Origin: Thelonectria olida
Lineage: Eukaryota; Ascomycota; Sordariomycetes; Hypocreales; Nectriaceae
Assembly (NCBI GenBank): GCA_020736575.1
Contig: JAGPYM010000002.1
Location: forward strand, 2,294,001 to 2,358,000
Reading direction: 5' to 3'
DNA length: 64,000 nucleotides
The position numbers and the translations under genes are program-made. Position 1 is the stretch's first letter; the number at the start of each line of letters is the position of its first letter. The notes beneath the pieces are model-generated. The model was not told the origin of the DNA, did not search any database, and saw nothing but the letters and a program-made list of their open reading frames with translations. Below, piece after piece: positions 52,918-64,000 of the stretch.

Positions 52918-55900
52918 ATGGACAACGGCATGGATATGGACCTTCCAGCGGGCCTCCAAGCGGGCCTTCAGGCGGACCTCCGCGCTGACTTCCAGGTCGT
53001 CGATTCGGCTTCAGCCAGAAGTGCCCATGTCGACAACATCCACCATCATTCTCAGCGACATCGTCTTCCTCACCCTCCGCCCGACTATCACGATCCCCAT
53101 CACGACCCCAACTTCGATCACGACCGCGTCCACGACTCCGACGGCCTAACTCACGACCGCCCGGCCGGCTTCAACCACTACCATCACCCCCATCCCCCGC
53201 GAGCTAATCATCTCCCCCTCGATTCCTCCCTTGCTGCTCACCACTTCAACGTCGACGACTCTGGCGCCCATCACGCTGCGTCCTACGCCGCCGCCAACCT
53301 GGATTCAGTGTCGTCCAACGCCCATCATGCCTTTACCCCCGTGAATCCCGACGACTTCTACAAGAGCTATCGTGCACTCCATCTCAATAGCAATCCTGAC
53401 GCCCTCCCTATGGCGGCTGCCTCGTCCCCGCGGCCATCTTTGCGCTCCAACGGGGACGGCAGCACGCCCAAGCACCCCGTGATGTCTCCCAGTCGTATGG
53501 CAATGCGGTCTGCCTCAAATCCAGTCGACAACAGGCCGACTGTTCCAGCCTTCAAACCTGGTGGCTCCCATCCAAGCGTGAGGGACCTCAAGAAGCGCTT
53601 CGACCAGAACGGCGCTAGTGGCTCGTCTATCCCTCGTGCTCCTGCGTCGTTGGGTGCTGCAGCAAGGTCTAGGCGAGATGCCGCTGCCAGCACACGACCG
53701 CGAAACGGTGCTACGTCTTACTCAACCCTGCGCGACCGCGCCGTCACTTCTAATGCTGCATCGTCGTCGTCGTCGTCTCGTCCACAAAGGTCAAAGTTTG
53801 TCGCCGAGGACCAAGTGTCAAATAATTCCCAGTCATTTGCGAGCCGCATTGGAAAACCTCGAGTTGCCGTTAGCGGAAACCCAAATGCGTCCAAGTCAAT
53901 GACCAACCTTTCTCCCAAGTCTCCACCTCAACCGTCTTCCTCATCCCCCACCCCATCCCGCCCTCACGGCCTGCTCTTCGGCGAAGTCCTGCCTGACCAA
54001 CATGATTCTTTGACTGCTGGGTATGGAATCGAAGGTGCTCGACCACGTAGGACTTCAGAATCCAGCGTCTCCCACGCCTGGACCCATCAACGAAGTCTCT
54101 CCGACCCTGATGTCGAACCTGCCTCTCCCAGTACCTGGTATCGAAGTCTCAACGGCGACGGGGTCGAAGAGCAGACTGAGAAGGAGCCCATCGGCAAGGG
54201 GCATGCACGATCACAAAGTGATGTTCCGAAAACAACGTCTGGCTTACCCGTCGCTCGCAAACAGGCTGCACGAAAAGCCAACACCCCAACATCCTCCTCC
54301 AAACTTCCACTGTCGGTGAGAAAACTCAACAGTCCGACCCCGAGTCAGTCATCAACACGATCCAACTCACCACCCATCTTCAAACGACCCCAAACAAACG
54401 GTCGGACATCGAGGACAGGCAATACCAGTCGGGCGAAGACTCCAACGTCCCGAGCCAAAACACCCACCCAAACATCCGCCGGTCGAAAAGCAGCCCCTCG
54501 AGCTCTAGCTACCCCGACCAATAACGCACGACTGCGAGCCAACATCATCGCCCCTCCTCCCAAGCTGTCCCCTCCCTTAAGAAGCTCCCGCCCACGTCAA
54601 CCAGTGTCAGTGGCGAGCACAGCCAGTTCCCGGATGAAGACCGTAGAAAGAGCCAGATCACCCAACCCCCTCTCACGTCCCCCATCGAGGGCGACTGAGT
54701 CGGCTACCCGTCGACGAAAAATTTCCGTCGGCCCGATCGACTTCGAGAAGCGACGAGAGGATATTCGGCTTGCGTATAGTAAGTCTATACGCGAGAGCCA
54801 GGCCCTAGAAGCCCGGCAGAAGGCTGCGGATCGACGTCGTAAGGAGATGGAGGCAGCCGCAAAGGCCAAGGCTTCTGCCGCCGCCATTGCTACTGCTGCT
54901 GTCACCTCAACGACGCCAACACCAGACCCGGATGTGGGGGATCCACTCGACATTCCACCAGTGCCAACTATTCCGGATAATGTAGCTGGTCAAGTCACTC
55001 CACATCCGCATGCCGATGACGAGGCTGAGAAGGTGGTCGAGTCCGTTCTGGACGTTCCCGACATTCCCTCATCATCCTCTCCGCAAGATTCGTCCCTGCT
55101 GTCACCCGTCGACATCGCCGGTGCACTCCCGCCTGATGCCCTTATGATATCCACGAACTCGAAGCCCGAGCTTCCTCCTCCGGTCTTCCTGAAGAATGTC
55201 GACTCTCCGACACTTGGGCTTCCTGGAAGCTTCCCCCCTATTAGTCCTCCCGCCACGGTTGGACTTCCTGGGACTTTTCCACCCATGAGCCCTCCCGCTA
55301 CCGTCGAGCAGCGGCCTCGGACCACCGAATCGGCCACGTCAACATCAACAGAGTTTGACAATGAACCCCAAACAGCACCAGCAGTGCATACTCAACTTCC
55401 TCTAGAGGTTCCCATCACAGTTGTCAAGCCCCCGAGTCCGCAACCAATATCCCCACCCCGCACGCGCATAGAGTATCAATATCCATTTATGGATGAGCCA
55501 GAATCCCCTCTAAAAATGGCGACCAGTCAAGGTACAGTGACTCAAGCATCACACGTGCCAGCTCCAGCTCTATCTAAACCCAGAGATCCTGTGGTTCCCG
55601 GTGCATTCGATGATGAACAGGAAGTAGACAACCATGTGCACAAAGAAGCTATCCGAACTACCATTACGATATTACCTCCCTCAGATGACACAAGGCCAGA
55701 TGACAGGACCAACGATACAATACCGTTTCCCCGCATGGAACCTCCCTATGAGTCGGAGGATTGTCAGTCAGAACCGGATCACGATGCTGGCATTTCGGAG
55801 CACCTACACCTTCACCATTTTGACGATGATGCGGTGACGGATGCTTGCACTGAAGAAACCGATGAGATCAATAGGACAGAGGATTGTCGGTCAGAATCGC

Positions 55901-58900
55901 ATTTTGATGACCAAATTTCATCGCATCGGGCATCAACGTGCGAATCATCGGATACAGGGGCCGTGGAAGATGCGGAATATCAGACGTACGACCATCAACA
56001 TGCGGAACCCAGAAGAAACCTGCTGGTCCCGGCTACATCAGCAGTTGATCGACTGAGTCAGCAATCGACTTGGACAGATTTCTCAATCGACAGCCCCGAT
56101 CTCTCTGATGTTGGGAGGTCACCAGGGATGCCTGATTATGAGGATCATGATCCTGCTGCTATCGGCCATGTCACCATTTTCGAGACAAGGTCAATTCATA
56201 GGGACAGTCGATCTCCCTCTCGGTTGCAGGAAGAATATCGCCACCAGTCAGAAGTCCGTCCATCAATCGAGTCAGGACGATCATTCCATCTAGGACATCA
56301 GCTACCGGAACTTGACACGGGGGATAGTATTACAATCCCTTTCCTCCACCAAAGAGGTAGCAACACATTCGCCTACGGTCCGACATCGAATCACGAACAG
56401 CCACCAATCCCCACTCCCGTATCTGGGTCTGCATGCAATTCGCAGAGAACTTCGGGTGTCTTCTACGAACCATCACAAAATGGAAGCACATTCGTGGGCT
56501 CCGAGCGCGGCTCCGAGGACTATATTCCTAGCATGACCACGCCACAATCGATGGACACGGCTTCACTAGCGGCTAACGACCAGTACTTTGCCAACTCGGC
56601 TGCAACAGACAGTGATCCCAAGCTGGAGGCTCAGGTCAAGAACGGGCCTACTGGAGAGGAGCGACGTCGTCTAGTCCAGCGCCGTAATGTTATTAAGGAA
56701 CTTGTTGACACCGAGGCGGTGTTTGTGAGGGACATGAACATTGTCGAAGAGATCTACAAGGGAACTGCAGAGGCTTGCCCTAAGCTGGACGACCAGACGG
56801 TGAAGCTCATCTTCCGAAACACCGATGAGATTATCGGATTCCATACATCCTTCCTACAACAGGTCAGGGAGGCCGTTTCCACCGTTTATACGATTCAAGC
56901 CCGGCGTCCCGCTCTGTCTAGACAAGCATCATTCATGTCAGAGGCTGGGCACGCCCAGGGCCATCCACCAGAAATCGATGATTCCAGAGACCGGGGCTCT
57001 TCACTTGGACCTGTGTTTAAGGACAATATGGAGCAAATGAAGTTGGTGCATGAGGGCTTCCTGAGAAACAGTGACCATGCAGCAAAGAAGCTCATCCAGA
57101 TTCAGCAAGATCCCACTGTCAAAGTGTGGCTGAATGAGTGCAACGAGGTCGCCAAGGACTTGACAGCAGCTTGGGACTTGGATTCGCTCCTGATCAAGCC
57201 TATGCAGCGAATCACGAAATATCCAAACCTCATCATGACCTTGTTACAACACACCCCTAAGGACCACCCCGACCGAGAGAGCCTAGTGGAGGCCAAGGAT
57301 CTGCTCGAGACCGCCATCATTGAAATCAACAAGACGAAAAAGAACTTTGAACTCGTTGGTCAGATTGTGGGTAGGAAGCGAAAGGAGTCCGATGTCAAGG
57401 CCGGTTTTGCACGTGCTTTTGGGAAGCGAGTCGACAAGCTTCAAGCTGGTGGAGGGAATCGACCTGCGGAAGATGCCGAGTACGCGAAACTTAACGAGAG
57501 ATTTGGAGACGACTACCTGCGCCTGCAAGTCGTTCTTCGCGACGTCGAGTTCTACACCAGACAGGTGTCCGCCTACGTTCACGAGTTCCTTCAATATCTG
57601 TCCTCGATCGAGCTGGTCATGAGATTTCAGCCTGGCAGCTATCCTGAGCTAGAGGCCAAGTGGGTTCAGTTCAATATTTCGATTCGAGATCTGGAAAAGG
57701 TTGCTCTGGAGGAACATGTAAGTTGAACCTCGATTGGTTCACATTCATTTAGTATTAACACATGTGTTAGTTGTCATCGGTGCGAAAGCATGTCATTGAG
57801 CCATTCGAGTTAGTGATCAAGGCTTATGGCAATCCGTCCTTGGCGATGAAGAAGAGACAGAAACGCCGCGTTGACTTTGAACGATATGAGCAACTGAAGC
57901 GAGGTGGCAAGAACGCCGATGCCAAGCTCAAGGAGCTGGTCGAGCAATACGAAGCCCTTAATGACACACTCAAGAAGGAACTGCCCAAGCTCTCAGGTCT
58001 GACGGAAAAGGTTGGCAACATTTGCTTGGGCAACTTTGTGAATATCCAGGCCAATTGGTATTCCATCTGGAAAGAGAAAATGAAGCTTGTTCTAGGGGAG
58101 AAATGCCCAGACATGCCCGATCTCAAGGAGGTTGTTGCGGCCTTCCACCGGGACCATCCATACGCACAAGAGCAGCTCGCAAACATTGGCATCCTCAATC
58201 CGATGTACAAGGGCAGAGTGTCCCAATCGACAACACGAAGCATGGATGACGTGGCTTCTCAGAAGACACGGTCCCGCCCGTCAGACGTATCTCGCCCGTC
58301 AGATGCTGAGGCAAGAGGTCGAGACTTATCCGTTAATGGCGATTCGGCTCCAAGTCTGCCGCATCCAGACTTCAAGCGCAACAGCGGTTCGTTCGCCATG
58401 TCTCCATCAAGCACAGGCGCAGCGCCCCTTCCCAGTCCACATCACTACTACTACCGGGATTATTACTCAGGCATCGGCGTGCAGCAGGGCGCAGTTTCCC
58501 CAATGTCACCAGAAGTTCCAGCGGGGAGTATACGGTCTATGGCTGCTTCGACACGCCCGAGCACGGGGCGCAGTTTCGATTCCGGAACAATCCCAAGGCA
58601 GAGTACAGACTCAGCTTCTCAAAATTACATTCGAGATTCGAACACGACGTACAGCTCCAACGTCACGCCGGCGCCAGACGACCGCAGATTCTCGAGTATC
58701 TTCCACTCAGCAATGCCAATGCAGGACGGTCCTGAGGAGAGCGCACGATCATCACGTGCATCGTCCCGAGAGCGTGGACCCACGGCAGATGGCTACAACA
58801 TTTTGTGGCTCGCAGCGTCGCTCTTCGAGTTCAACATTGCTACTACCAAGCACGAAGCCGGATATCCATACCTGGTGTACCAAGCTGGAGAGGTGAGTTT

Positions 58901-59064
58901 GGACGGACCGGGAAATCGGTTCTCTTGTACTAACGACTGGATTCCAGATTTTCGATGTCATCGCCGAGAAAGGCGAACTCTGGCTGGCAAAGAACCAGGA
59001 CGATCCTGGCGACCAAGTCGGATGGATTTGGTCGAAACACTTTGCTAAGCTAGCCGATTCATAG
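52918..59064 (+). CDS. DH-BAR-SH3 Rho-family guanine nucleotide exchange factor (Tuba/Gef1-like)
   Basis: Exons are 52918-57717, 57771-58892 and 58948-59064 (6039 nt, 2012 residues), with two introns of 53 and 55 nt. Residues 1-1250 are low-complexity: His/Asp-rich near the start, then Ser/Pro/Thr-rich with SRAKTPTSRAKTPT repeats and a charged helix (EKRREDIRLAYSKSIRESQ). The DH domain is about 1255-1490 (VIKELVDTEAVFVRDMNIVEEIY, LIKPMQRITKYPNLIMTLL). A BAR domain follows directly (about 1495-1760, FVNIQANWYSIWKEKM). A C-terminal SH3 domain (AASLFEFN..., ELWLAKNQDD, VGWIWSKHF) is split by the last intron. This is the dynamin-binding-protein/Tuba architecture; S. pombe Gef1 and yeast Fus2 are partial relatives acting on Cdc42 and cell fusion. 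A Cdc42 or Rho role in polarity or septation is inferred. Confidence 0.9.
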
Positions 59065-60550
59065 GAGCAAGGAAGCTCAAACACAAGGCGTTGGCGCTCA
59101 AGGAGCAAAAGTAAGGCAAAGGATTAATTTCGCCATCAAACTACGTAATGCATCAAAGAGGATATGTACAAGGGTTAAGAAGGGGAAAGGCGTTATTTCC
59201 ACGGACTTGCAATTGACGAAGCAAGCAGCAGGGAATTGGCTTTCAGCAATGAATTTTCCAGCCGTTTTTTTTTTTTTTTTACAAAATGTTTTCTTCTCTT
59301 CTTCATCGACACATTTTTTTCCCTGTTTCGCGTTTTTGTCTTTTCAAAATTCTCGCTTATGTGTTGTCATCTTTTGCTATTCTCCAATATTTGCCTCGTT
59401 CCATAGGCGGATTTTCCTTTGTTCACGGCATTGTGTTCCTATCTTCTCGGCATAGCAGGACGGAATCAGATCGAGAAACATCAAGGGGAGAAGGGGCAAG
59501 ACACAACGGCCGCTCAAGGGAACGGAGATGAATGGCAGGGAGCCAGGCGTTCAGAACAAAACACGAAGCCCGCATGTAAGATTTCGGATGTTACAAACAA
59601 GACGAGCAGGGAATGGTGGGAAGCGACAGACAAGGCAAGGCAAAGCAAGGCATGAACGAGTACCTAGCCACAGTGCAGTACCTAAGGGGGGATGGAATTA
59701 TAGGGGAAGTCGAAGATACCAGGACAAATGATTTAAGCATGATATGAAGGAAGTTGCCGCATGTGACGGGCGATGTACCTGGGTATTTATGTGAAGCGTA
59801 GTGGCATAGAGCATTGTATTGTATCCGTTGCCGGACTACCTACCTCGATGTGGTCAGGAACTAGTCGGCGGTTTTCTCGAGCACACGACACCACATCACA
59901 GAGTAGGCATCAATCCTACCGAAGCAACAATGGAGTTGAATTAGTCTAGGTCCCAGTCATGATCGACGACGAGTGGATAACTAATGCCATTGTTGAGTCC
60001 AGACCGGGAAGTTTCTAGCTCAAGATGCAACCCCAGACTTTTACCCATATTTTCCCGTCGCAAGAGGAAACGACGAATGTCACTAAAGCGTGCCTTAATT
60101 AACTAGCAGGAAACGCGGGACATGGAGGATTAACCTAGCCATAAAGGGGAAGAGAGGGGTGATCCCATTGCTTGTCATGCAATTTGCCCACATTTGCGTC
60201 CCAGAGCCTAGGTACCTTAGTTAGAGTATTTCGTACCTGACCTGGTACACCCGCTGGTCGCAACCTGGAATTGACACACCTCGGTGAGACGGAAGGGAGG
60301 AGGGAGGAGGGAGAAGGGAGGCGCAAGGGAAGGTACAGGAGGTAACCTCCTCCGTCTCTGCGATCTGTCCCAAGCAAGCTTCCACGCATCCAACTACTCC
60401 ATTCAACATTTCGCCTTCACACCTCCTCTTTCATCCCAACCTTGCAACGGCCCGACGGCCCATATTTCGATCGATCCCCAAACTAATCTCGGTCCAATCT
60501 CTCCCATTACAGGCATATTTTGCCGGTTTCCATGACCCACCCAATCCGTC
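59065..60550. other. Intergenic region between the RhoGEF and the sugar transporter
   Basis: About 1.5 kb. The first part holds the RhoGEF 3' region with a T16 run at 59265-59280. Further right are CTACCTACCT (about 59838) and CCTAGGTACCTTAG (about 60208), variants of the palindrome seen in other spacers. A purine-rich GGGAGG tract at about 60290-60340 precedes the transporter leader. No gene is supported. Confidence 0.5.
59265..59280 (+). repeat. Homopolymer run of 16 T
   Basis: An uninterrupted T16 tract begins about 200 bp after the RhoGEF stop codon, followed by a T-rich stretch. It is likely 3' flank and prone to length error. Confidence 0.85.
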
Positions 60551-62947
60551 ATGGCTGGCACAGCTTCCGGGCTCCAGCAGCATCGTCATAGCACTCCAAC
60601 CTCCAGCGCTGCAAACACCAACGCGTCGGCTCGCCAGCACAATCCTCGCGACCCCCGCTTCCTCTCCCCGAACCCCGTGCCAGCTACTGCCTCCGTCTCG
60701 GCCTCGTCCGGCCGGTTGACCCCCGTCTCGAGCTCCTCTTCCTTCGTCTCGGTCCATCCCTCACCCTCGCCTTCGCCCACCCTATCGCTGCCAGAGGCCA
60801 TTAACGCGCCAACCTCATCTCGCAACTCGTCTCCTGTTCTGCCAATTCTGTCAACCTACGATATCGACGACGACGACGACAACGACGACGAAGATTCCTC
60901 CTCCTCTCCGGCGCGACAAGGTTTCGGGCCAACCCGCGAAAGAACCAATTTTGCCTACGCTCGAAACGACCGCAACGATAACGGCTACGATCGCTACAAT
61001 CCGGCCATCATGGCCAGTTGGAGCGGGCAGCCCTCCATCGTGGGCAGCTCCGAAACAGTCCGTATGGTTCTTTTGAACGTTATCAATATCGGCATCACGT
61101 AGGTATCTGGCCTGATGTTCATCAAATTGGCCCATCACATGTACGCATGAACCTCACTTAGCTGACCACCAAGGGTATAGTTTCACATGGGGCGTTGAAA
61201 TGACATGTATGTCCTTCCTTGGCCAATCCATCTCCTTGTTCCAATTGCTCACCTTGGTATTCCTCAGACTGCACGCCATATCTTCTCAACCTGGGCCTCA
61301 CCAAAAGCAACACGTCCCTTGTCTGGGTTGCTGGGCCCCTATCTGGTCTCATCGTCCAACCCATCGTCGGTGTCATATCAGATGAAAGCAAGTCAAAATG
61401 GGGTCGCCGACGGCCTCTCATGGTCATTGGTGCCATCATTGTCACTGCTTGCCTCCTAATACTAGGGTTCACTCGCGAGATTGTGGGATTGTTTGTCCAT
61501 GATGACAAGGCGGCCAGAATGCCAACCATTGTCGTGGCTGTGCTGTCCATCTATGCCCTTGACTTTGCTATCAATGCAGGTATGTGAAGATAACCCAAGG
61601 CAGTTTCTAGCGACGGGACTGGTGTGTATTGACATGAGCCAAGTCCAATCGTGCGCAAAGAGCCTGGTCGTCGATACGCTCCCTATAGAGAAGCAACAAG
61701 CAGGTGCCGCATGGTGTAGGTAAAGCAGTCCAACTCCAAGGCGACAATCAACTAACAGTTGGAATCTAGCAAGTCGCTTGTCTGCCATCGGCAATGTGAT
61801 CGGTTATGGCGCTGGCGCTGTCGACCTACCCAAAGTGTTTGGCTCTGCCCTCGGTGACACCCAATTTAAGCAACTCACCGTCATTTCGACCGTCGTATTC
61901 GTCGTCACAACAGCTGTGACCTGCTGGGCTGTTACTGAGCGAGTGCTGGTAACATCCAAGTCTGATGGACATCAAGGCCATTTCAAGGTCTTTCGCCAGA
62001 TCATCTCAACACTACGAAACCTTCCACCTCGTATTCAATACATCTGCTGGGCTCAGTTTTGGGCGTGGATTGGCTGGTTTCCTTTCCTCTTCTACAGTAC
62101 TACCTGGATTGGCGAGACCTACTTCCGGTACGACGTGCCTCCTGACGCAAGAAAGTCGAAAGATACACTTGGTGCCATTGGACGTATCGGCAGCACTTCA
62201 CTCGTCCTCTATGCCATCATCACCTTTACAAGCGCTTGGATCCTCCCCTTGCTTGTTCAGTCACCAGATGACAGCTCCTACACTCACCGACCTCCGCAGG
62301 CCCTTGCAGGGTTCCTCACGCGCTTCAACAAGATCAAACCAGATTTGCTAACCGCGTGGATGCTTGGGCATTTGCTGTTTGCCGGTGCCATGGCCCTAGC
62401 GCCGTTCGCAGCCAGTTTCCGTTTCGCGACAGTGCTAGTGTGCCTTTGTGGAATGTAAGATGATAGATAGTATCACGTTTGTAAAACTCGTACTGACCGA
62501 TATATCAGCCCCTGGACGCTCGCATTATGGGCACCCGTTGCCTTTCTTGGCGTCGAGGTCAATAAGCTCAGTAGTAGCACCGACGCTGTCTATCGTCGTC
62601 TATCTGTTGATCAGAGCATTGAGCTTCCCGAACTCGACTCGGACGACGCACCATTACGTCTTGAACACGGCTCAGATATCGGCGCACCACCGACAGCATC
62701 CACCGGGGAGTTGTCGGGCATCTACTTTGGTATTCTCAACATTTACACCACATTACCGCAGTTCATCGGCACCTTCATGTCGTCTATTGTCTTTGCGATT
62801 CTGGAACCCGACGGCAGCCCCGAACCAGATGGCGATGAGAAACACTCAAATCCCGAAGGACCCAATCCCATTGCAATATGCTTATTCCTTGGGGCCATGA
62901 GTACGCTTGTGGCGGCGTATATGACGCGCAGATTAAGAACTTTGTAA
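60551..62947 (+). CDS. Glycoside-pentoside-hexuronide/SUT-type sugar:proton symporter
   Basis: Exons are 60551-61098, 61181-61206, 61268-61579, 61644-61715, 61770-62454 and 62509-62947 (2082 nt, 693 residues); the introns are 54-82 nt. The second exon is a 26-nt micro-exon. The family (plant sucrose transporters, S. pombe Sut1 maltose/sucrose permease) has 12 helices in the plasma membrane. Conserved pieces are TFTWGVEMTYCTPYLLNLGL, SGLIVQPIVGVISDESKSKWGRRRP (MFS loop motif), VVDTLPIEKQQAGAAW, IGYGAGAVDL, WAQFWAWIGWFPFLFY and IPWTLALWAPVAFLGVEVNKL. The 160-residue N-terminus is Ser/Asp-rich and cytosolic, and a second acidic loop lies before the last helices. Substrate (sucrose or another alpha-glucoside) is inferred from family only. 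Confidence 0.88.
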
Positions 62948-63410
62948 GATAGACTTTTACGTCGGCAAACATGCCATGTAGGATAAGGTACGAATAAGAA
63001 GGAGCAATTTTGGGATTGGGTACTTGGGGTCATTACTGCAACCGCGTGGCGCTGGTTCTGTATGGCATATGCAAGGTGATGGTAGGATGGGTCACAATGT
63101 CGCAAAGGCGATTTCGCAGGACGGGAATCTGGCATCGCTTTGGAAACAGACACTCAGACGGAAGGACGAGATCAACAAGACGGTCAAACGGTTTCACGTC
63201 TAATCATTCATGGGAATATAAAATATGTTCACGCCGGTATTCATGTACAAGAAAATAAAAGAGTCGCTTTCAGTGTGGGGGTATCCTCAACATGCTTTCG
63301 TCGTCTTTCGCTGTTCTTCATCCGCTATCGATCGTTTGGTGTTTGCCATCTGCGGGCCAGAAGGGCCCAGTATAAGTGCAAAGGTCGTTTCGCTTGCGTC
63401 GGGTGCGCAT
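62948..63410. other. Convergent 3' spacer, no gene seen
   Basis: This 463-bp spacer lies between the transporter and PKR1 stop codons, with AATAAAAGAG at about 63254. No other feature is supported. Confidence 0.5.
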
Positions 63411-63956
63411 CTATTTGTCCTTGTCGTTCTCGTTTTCAGACACCTTCTCCCACTCGTCCTCGGTGCTCACGCTCGACTGCGTCCCCGGTCCCGGTCGGTG
63501 CTTCACCTCGCCCCGCGCATCGATGGGCTCCAGACCGGCGGCGGCCGGGGCAGCAGGCGCGGGGACGGGCTCGGGGACGGGGGCGGGGGCGGAGGCGGGG
63601 GCGGATGCGGGCTTCTTGGTCATCGCGTCGAGGGGAGCGACGGTGGAGGCCTCGACCTCTGTCTCACTGGCGTCGTCGTCGCCGTCCGAGGGCTGGTCGA
63701 GCTTGTCCTTGCTGGCCTGTTCCTCGCGCTCGCGGGACTGGGCGGCGTAGAGCTCGTTGGCGAACCAGTTGATGCTCGCCCACAGGCCGGCGCACAGGAT
63801 GGAGAGGATGACGCAGTGGATGCTGTAGGTGGCGAGGAGCAGGGCGAAGAGGACGAGCTGGAGGGCGGCGAAGGAGGCGTTTGTGGCCTTGAGGATGGTG
63901 GGCGTGGGGCCTGGGGTGAAGATGTCTTCCCAGAGCTTTGTGATGAAGGCGGACAT
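63411..63956 (-). CDS. PKR1: V-ATPase assembly factor PKR1
   Basis: A single exon encodes 181 residues. Pkr1 is a small ER membrane protein that helps assemble the Vo sector of the vacuolar proton ATPase. The N-terminal 75 residues carry the family core: MSAFITKLWEDIFTPGPTPTIL, then two hydrophobic helices (ASFAALQLVLFALLLATYS and VILSILCAGLWASINWFANEL). The cytosolic tail is longer than in yeast, acidic, with a low-complexity Ala/Pro stretch (PASAPASAPAPVPEPVPAP) and an end EWEKVSENEN. The tail region is very GC-rich. The start is the only ATG before the conserved core. Confidence 0.85.
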   Translation of the reverse strand: MSAFITKLWEDIFTPGPTPTILKATNASFAALQLVLFALLLATYSIHCVILSILCAGLWASINWFANELYAAQSREREEQASKDKLDQPSDGDDDASETEVEASTVAPLDAMTKKPASAPASAPAPVPEPVPAPAAPAAAGLEPIDARGEVKHRPGPGTQSSVSTEDEWEKVSENENDKDK

Positions 63957-64000
63957 GGTGGCGGGGTGTCGAGGCAGGAGTGTTCGGTTCGTTGTTTTCG

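Overview
The window is nuclear DNA from a filamentous ascomycete (Pezizomycotina, most likely a Sordariomycete). The genes are interrupted by short introns (about 45-75 nt, one of 193 nt) with GTAAGT-like donors and CTAAC/CTGAC-like branch sites. Promoters are CT-rich, coding regions are moderately GC-rich, and several proteins are typical of filamentous ascomycetes (PalF, ARG-13, WSC, DUF3712, Zn2Cys6, a fungal TERT). I found no rRNA, tRNA, transposon, CRISPR or bacterial-type operon. The species cannot be fixed by reading alone.

I support 23 protein genes. In every spliced model the exon phases sum exactly to an open frame. From left to right: PRP5 DEAD-box splicing helicase (-, cut by the window edge); SAP30BP/HCNGP-like (+); DUF3712 membrane protein (-); cytochrome b2 L-lactate dehydrogenase (-); JAC1 Fe-S co-chaperone (+); PalF/RIM8 arrestin (-); CDC6 (-); TSPO/MBR (+); ARG-13-type mitochondrial carrier (-); thymidylate synthase (+); SHR3 ER chaperone (-); small WSC protein (+); REV1 polymerase (-); RED-like spliceosome protein (+); nucleoside hydrolase (+); TPC1-like thiamine pyrophosphate carrier (-); an unrecognised acidic protein (+); Zn2Cys6 regulator (-); wax-synthase/TRI7-like acyltransferase (+); telomerase reverse transcriptase TERT in nine exons (-); a 2012-residue DH-BAR-SH3 RhoGEF (+); SUT1-like sugar/H+ symporter (+); PKR1 V-ATPase assembly factor (-).

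Most of this is core housekeeping, not one pathway, but themes recur. Three proteins belong to splicing (PRP5, SAP30BP-like, RED). Four belong to DNA replication or maintenance (CDC6, thymidylate synthase, REV1, TERT). Several are mitochondrial (cytochrome b2, JAC1, two carriers). The Zn2Cys6 regulator and the divergent membrane acyltransferase, between about 39.5 and 45.2 kb, are the most accessory-looking part. Neighbours are often head-to-head over a shared promoter or tail-to-tail with short gaps (79 and 97 bp in two cases).

The main points for a second look are: about ten P[S/T]AP ESCRT-binding motifs in PalF, partly built by a 9-bp tandem repeat; two GC-AG introns, one being the only way to keep TERT in frame and one in the WSC gene being 69 nt, stop-free and in frame; promoter motifs fitting gene function (an ACGCGT box before thymidylate synthase, SCB/MCB-like boxes before CDC6, a TGACTC core before ARG-13); three UBM-like repeats in REV1; a G-quadruplex motif and a long open upstream frame at cytochrome b2; and a recurrent palindrome around TACCTAGGTA in the spacers. 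I did not find a clearly novel multi-gene system.
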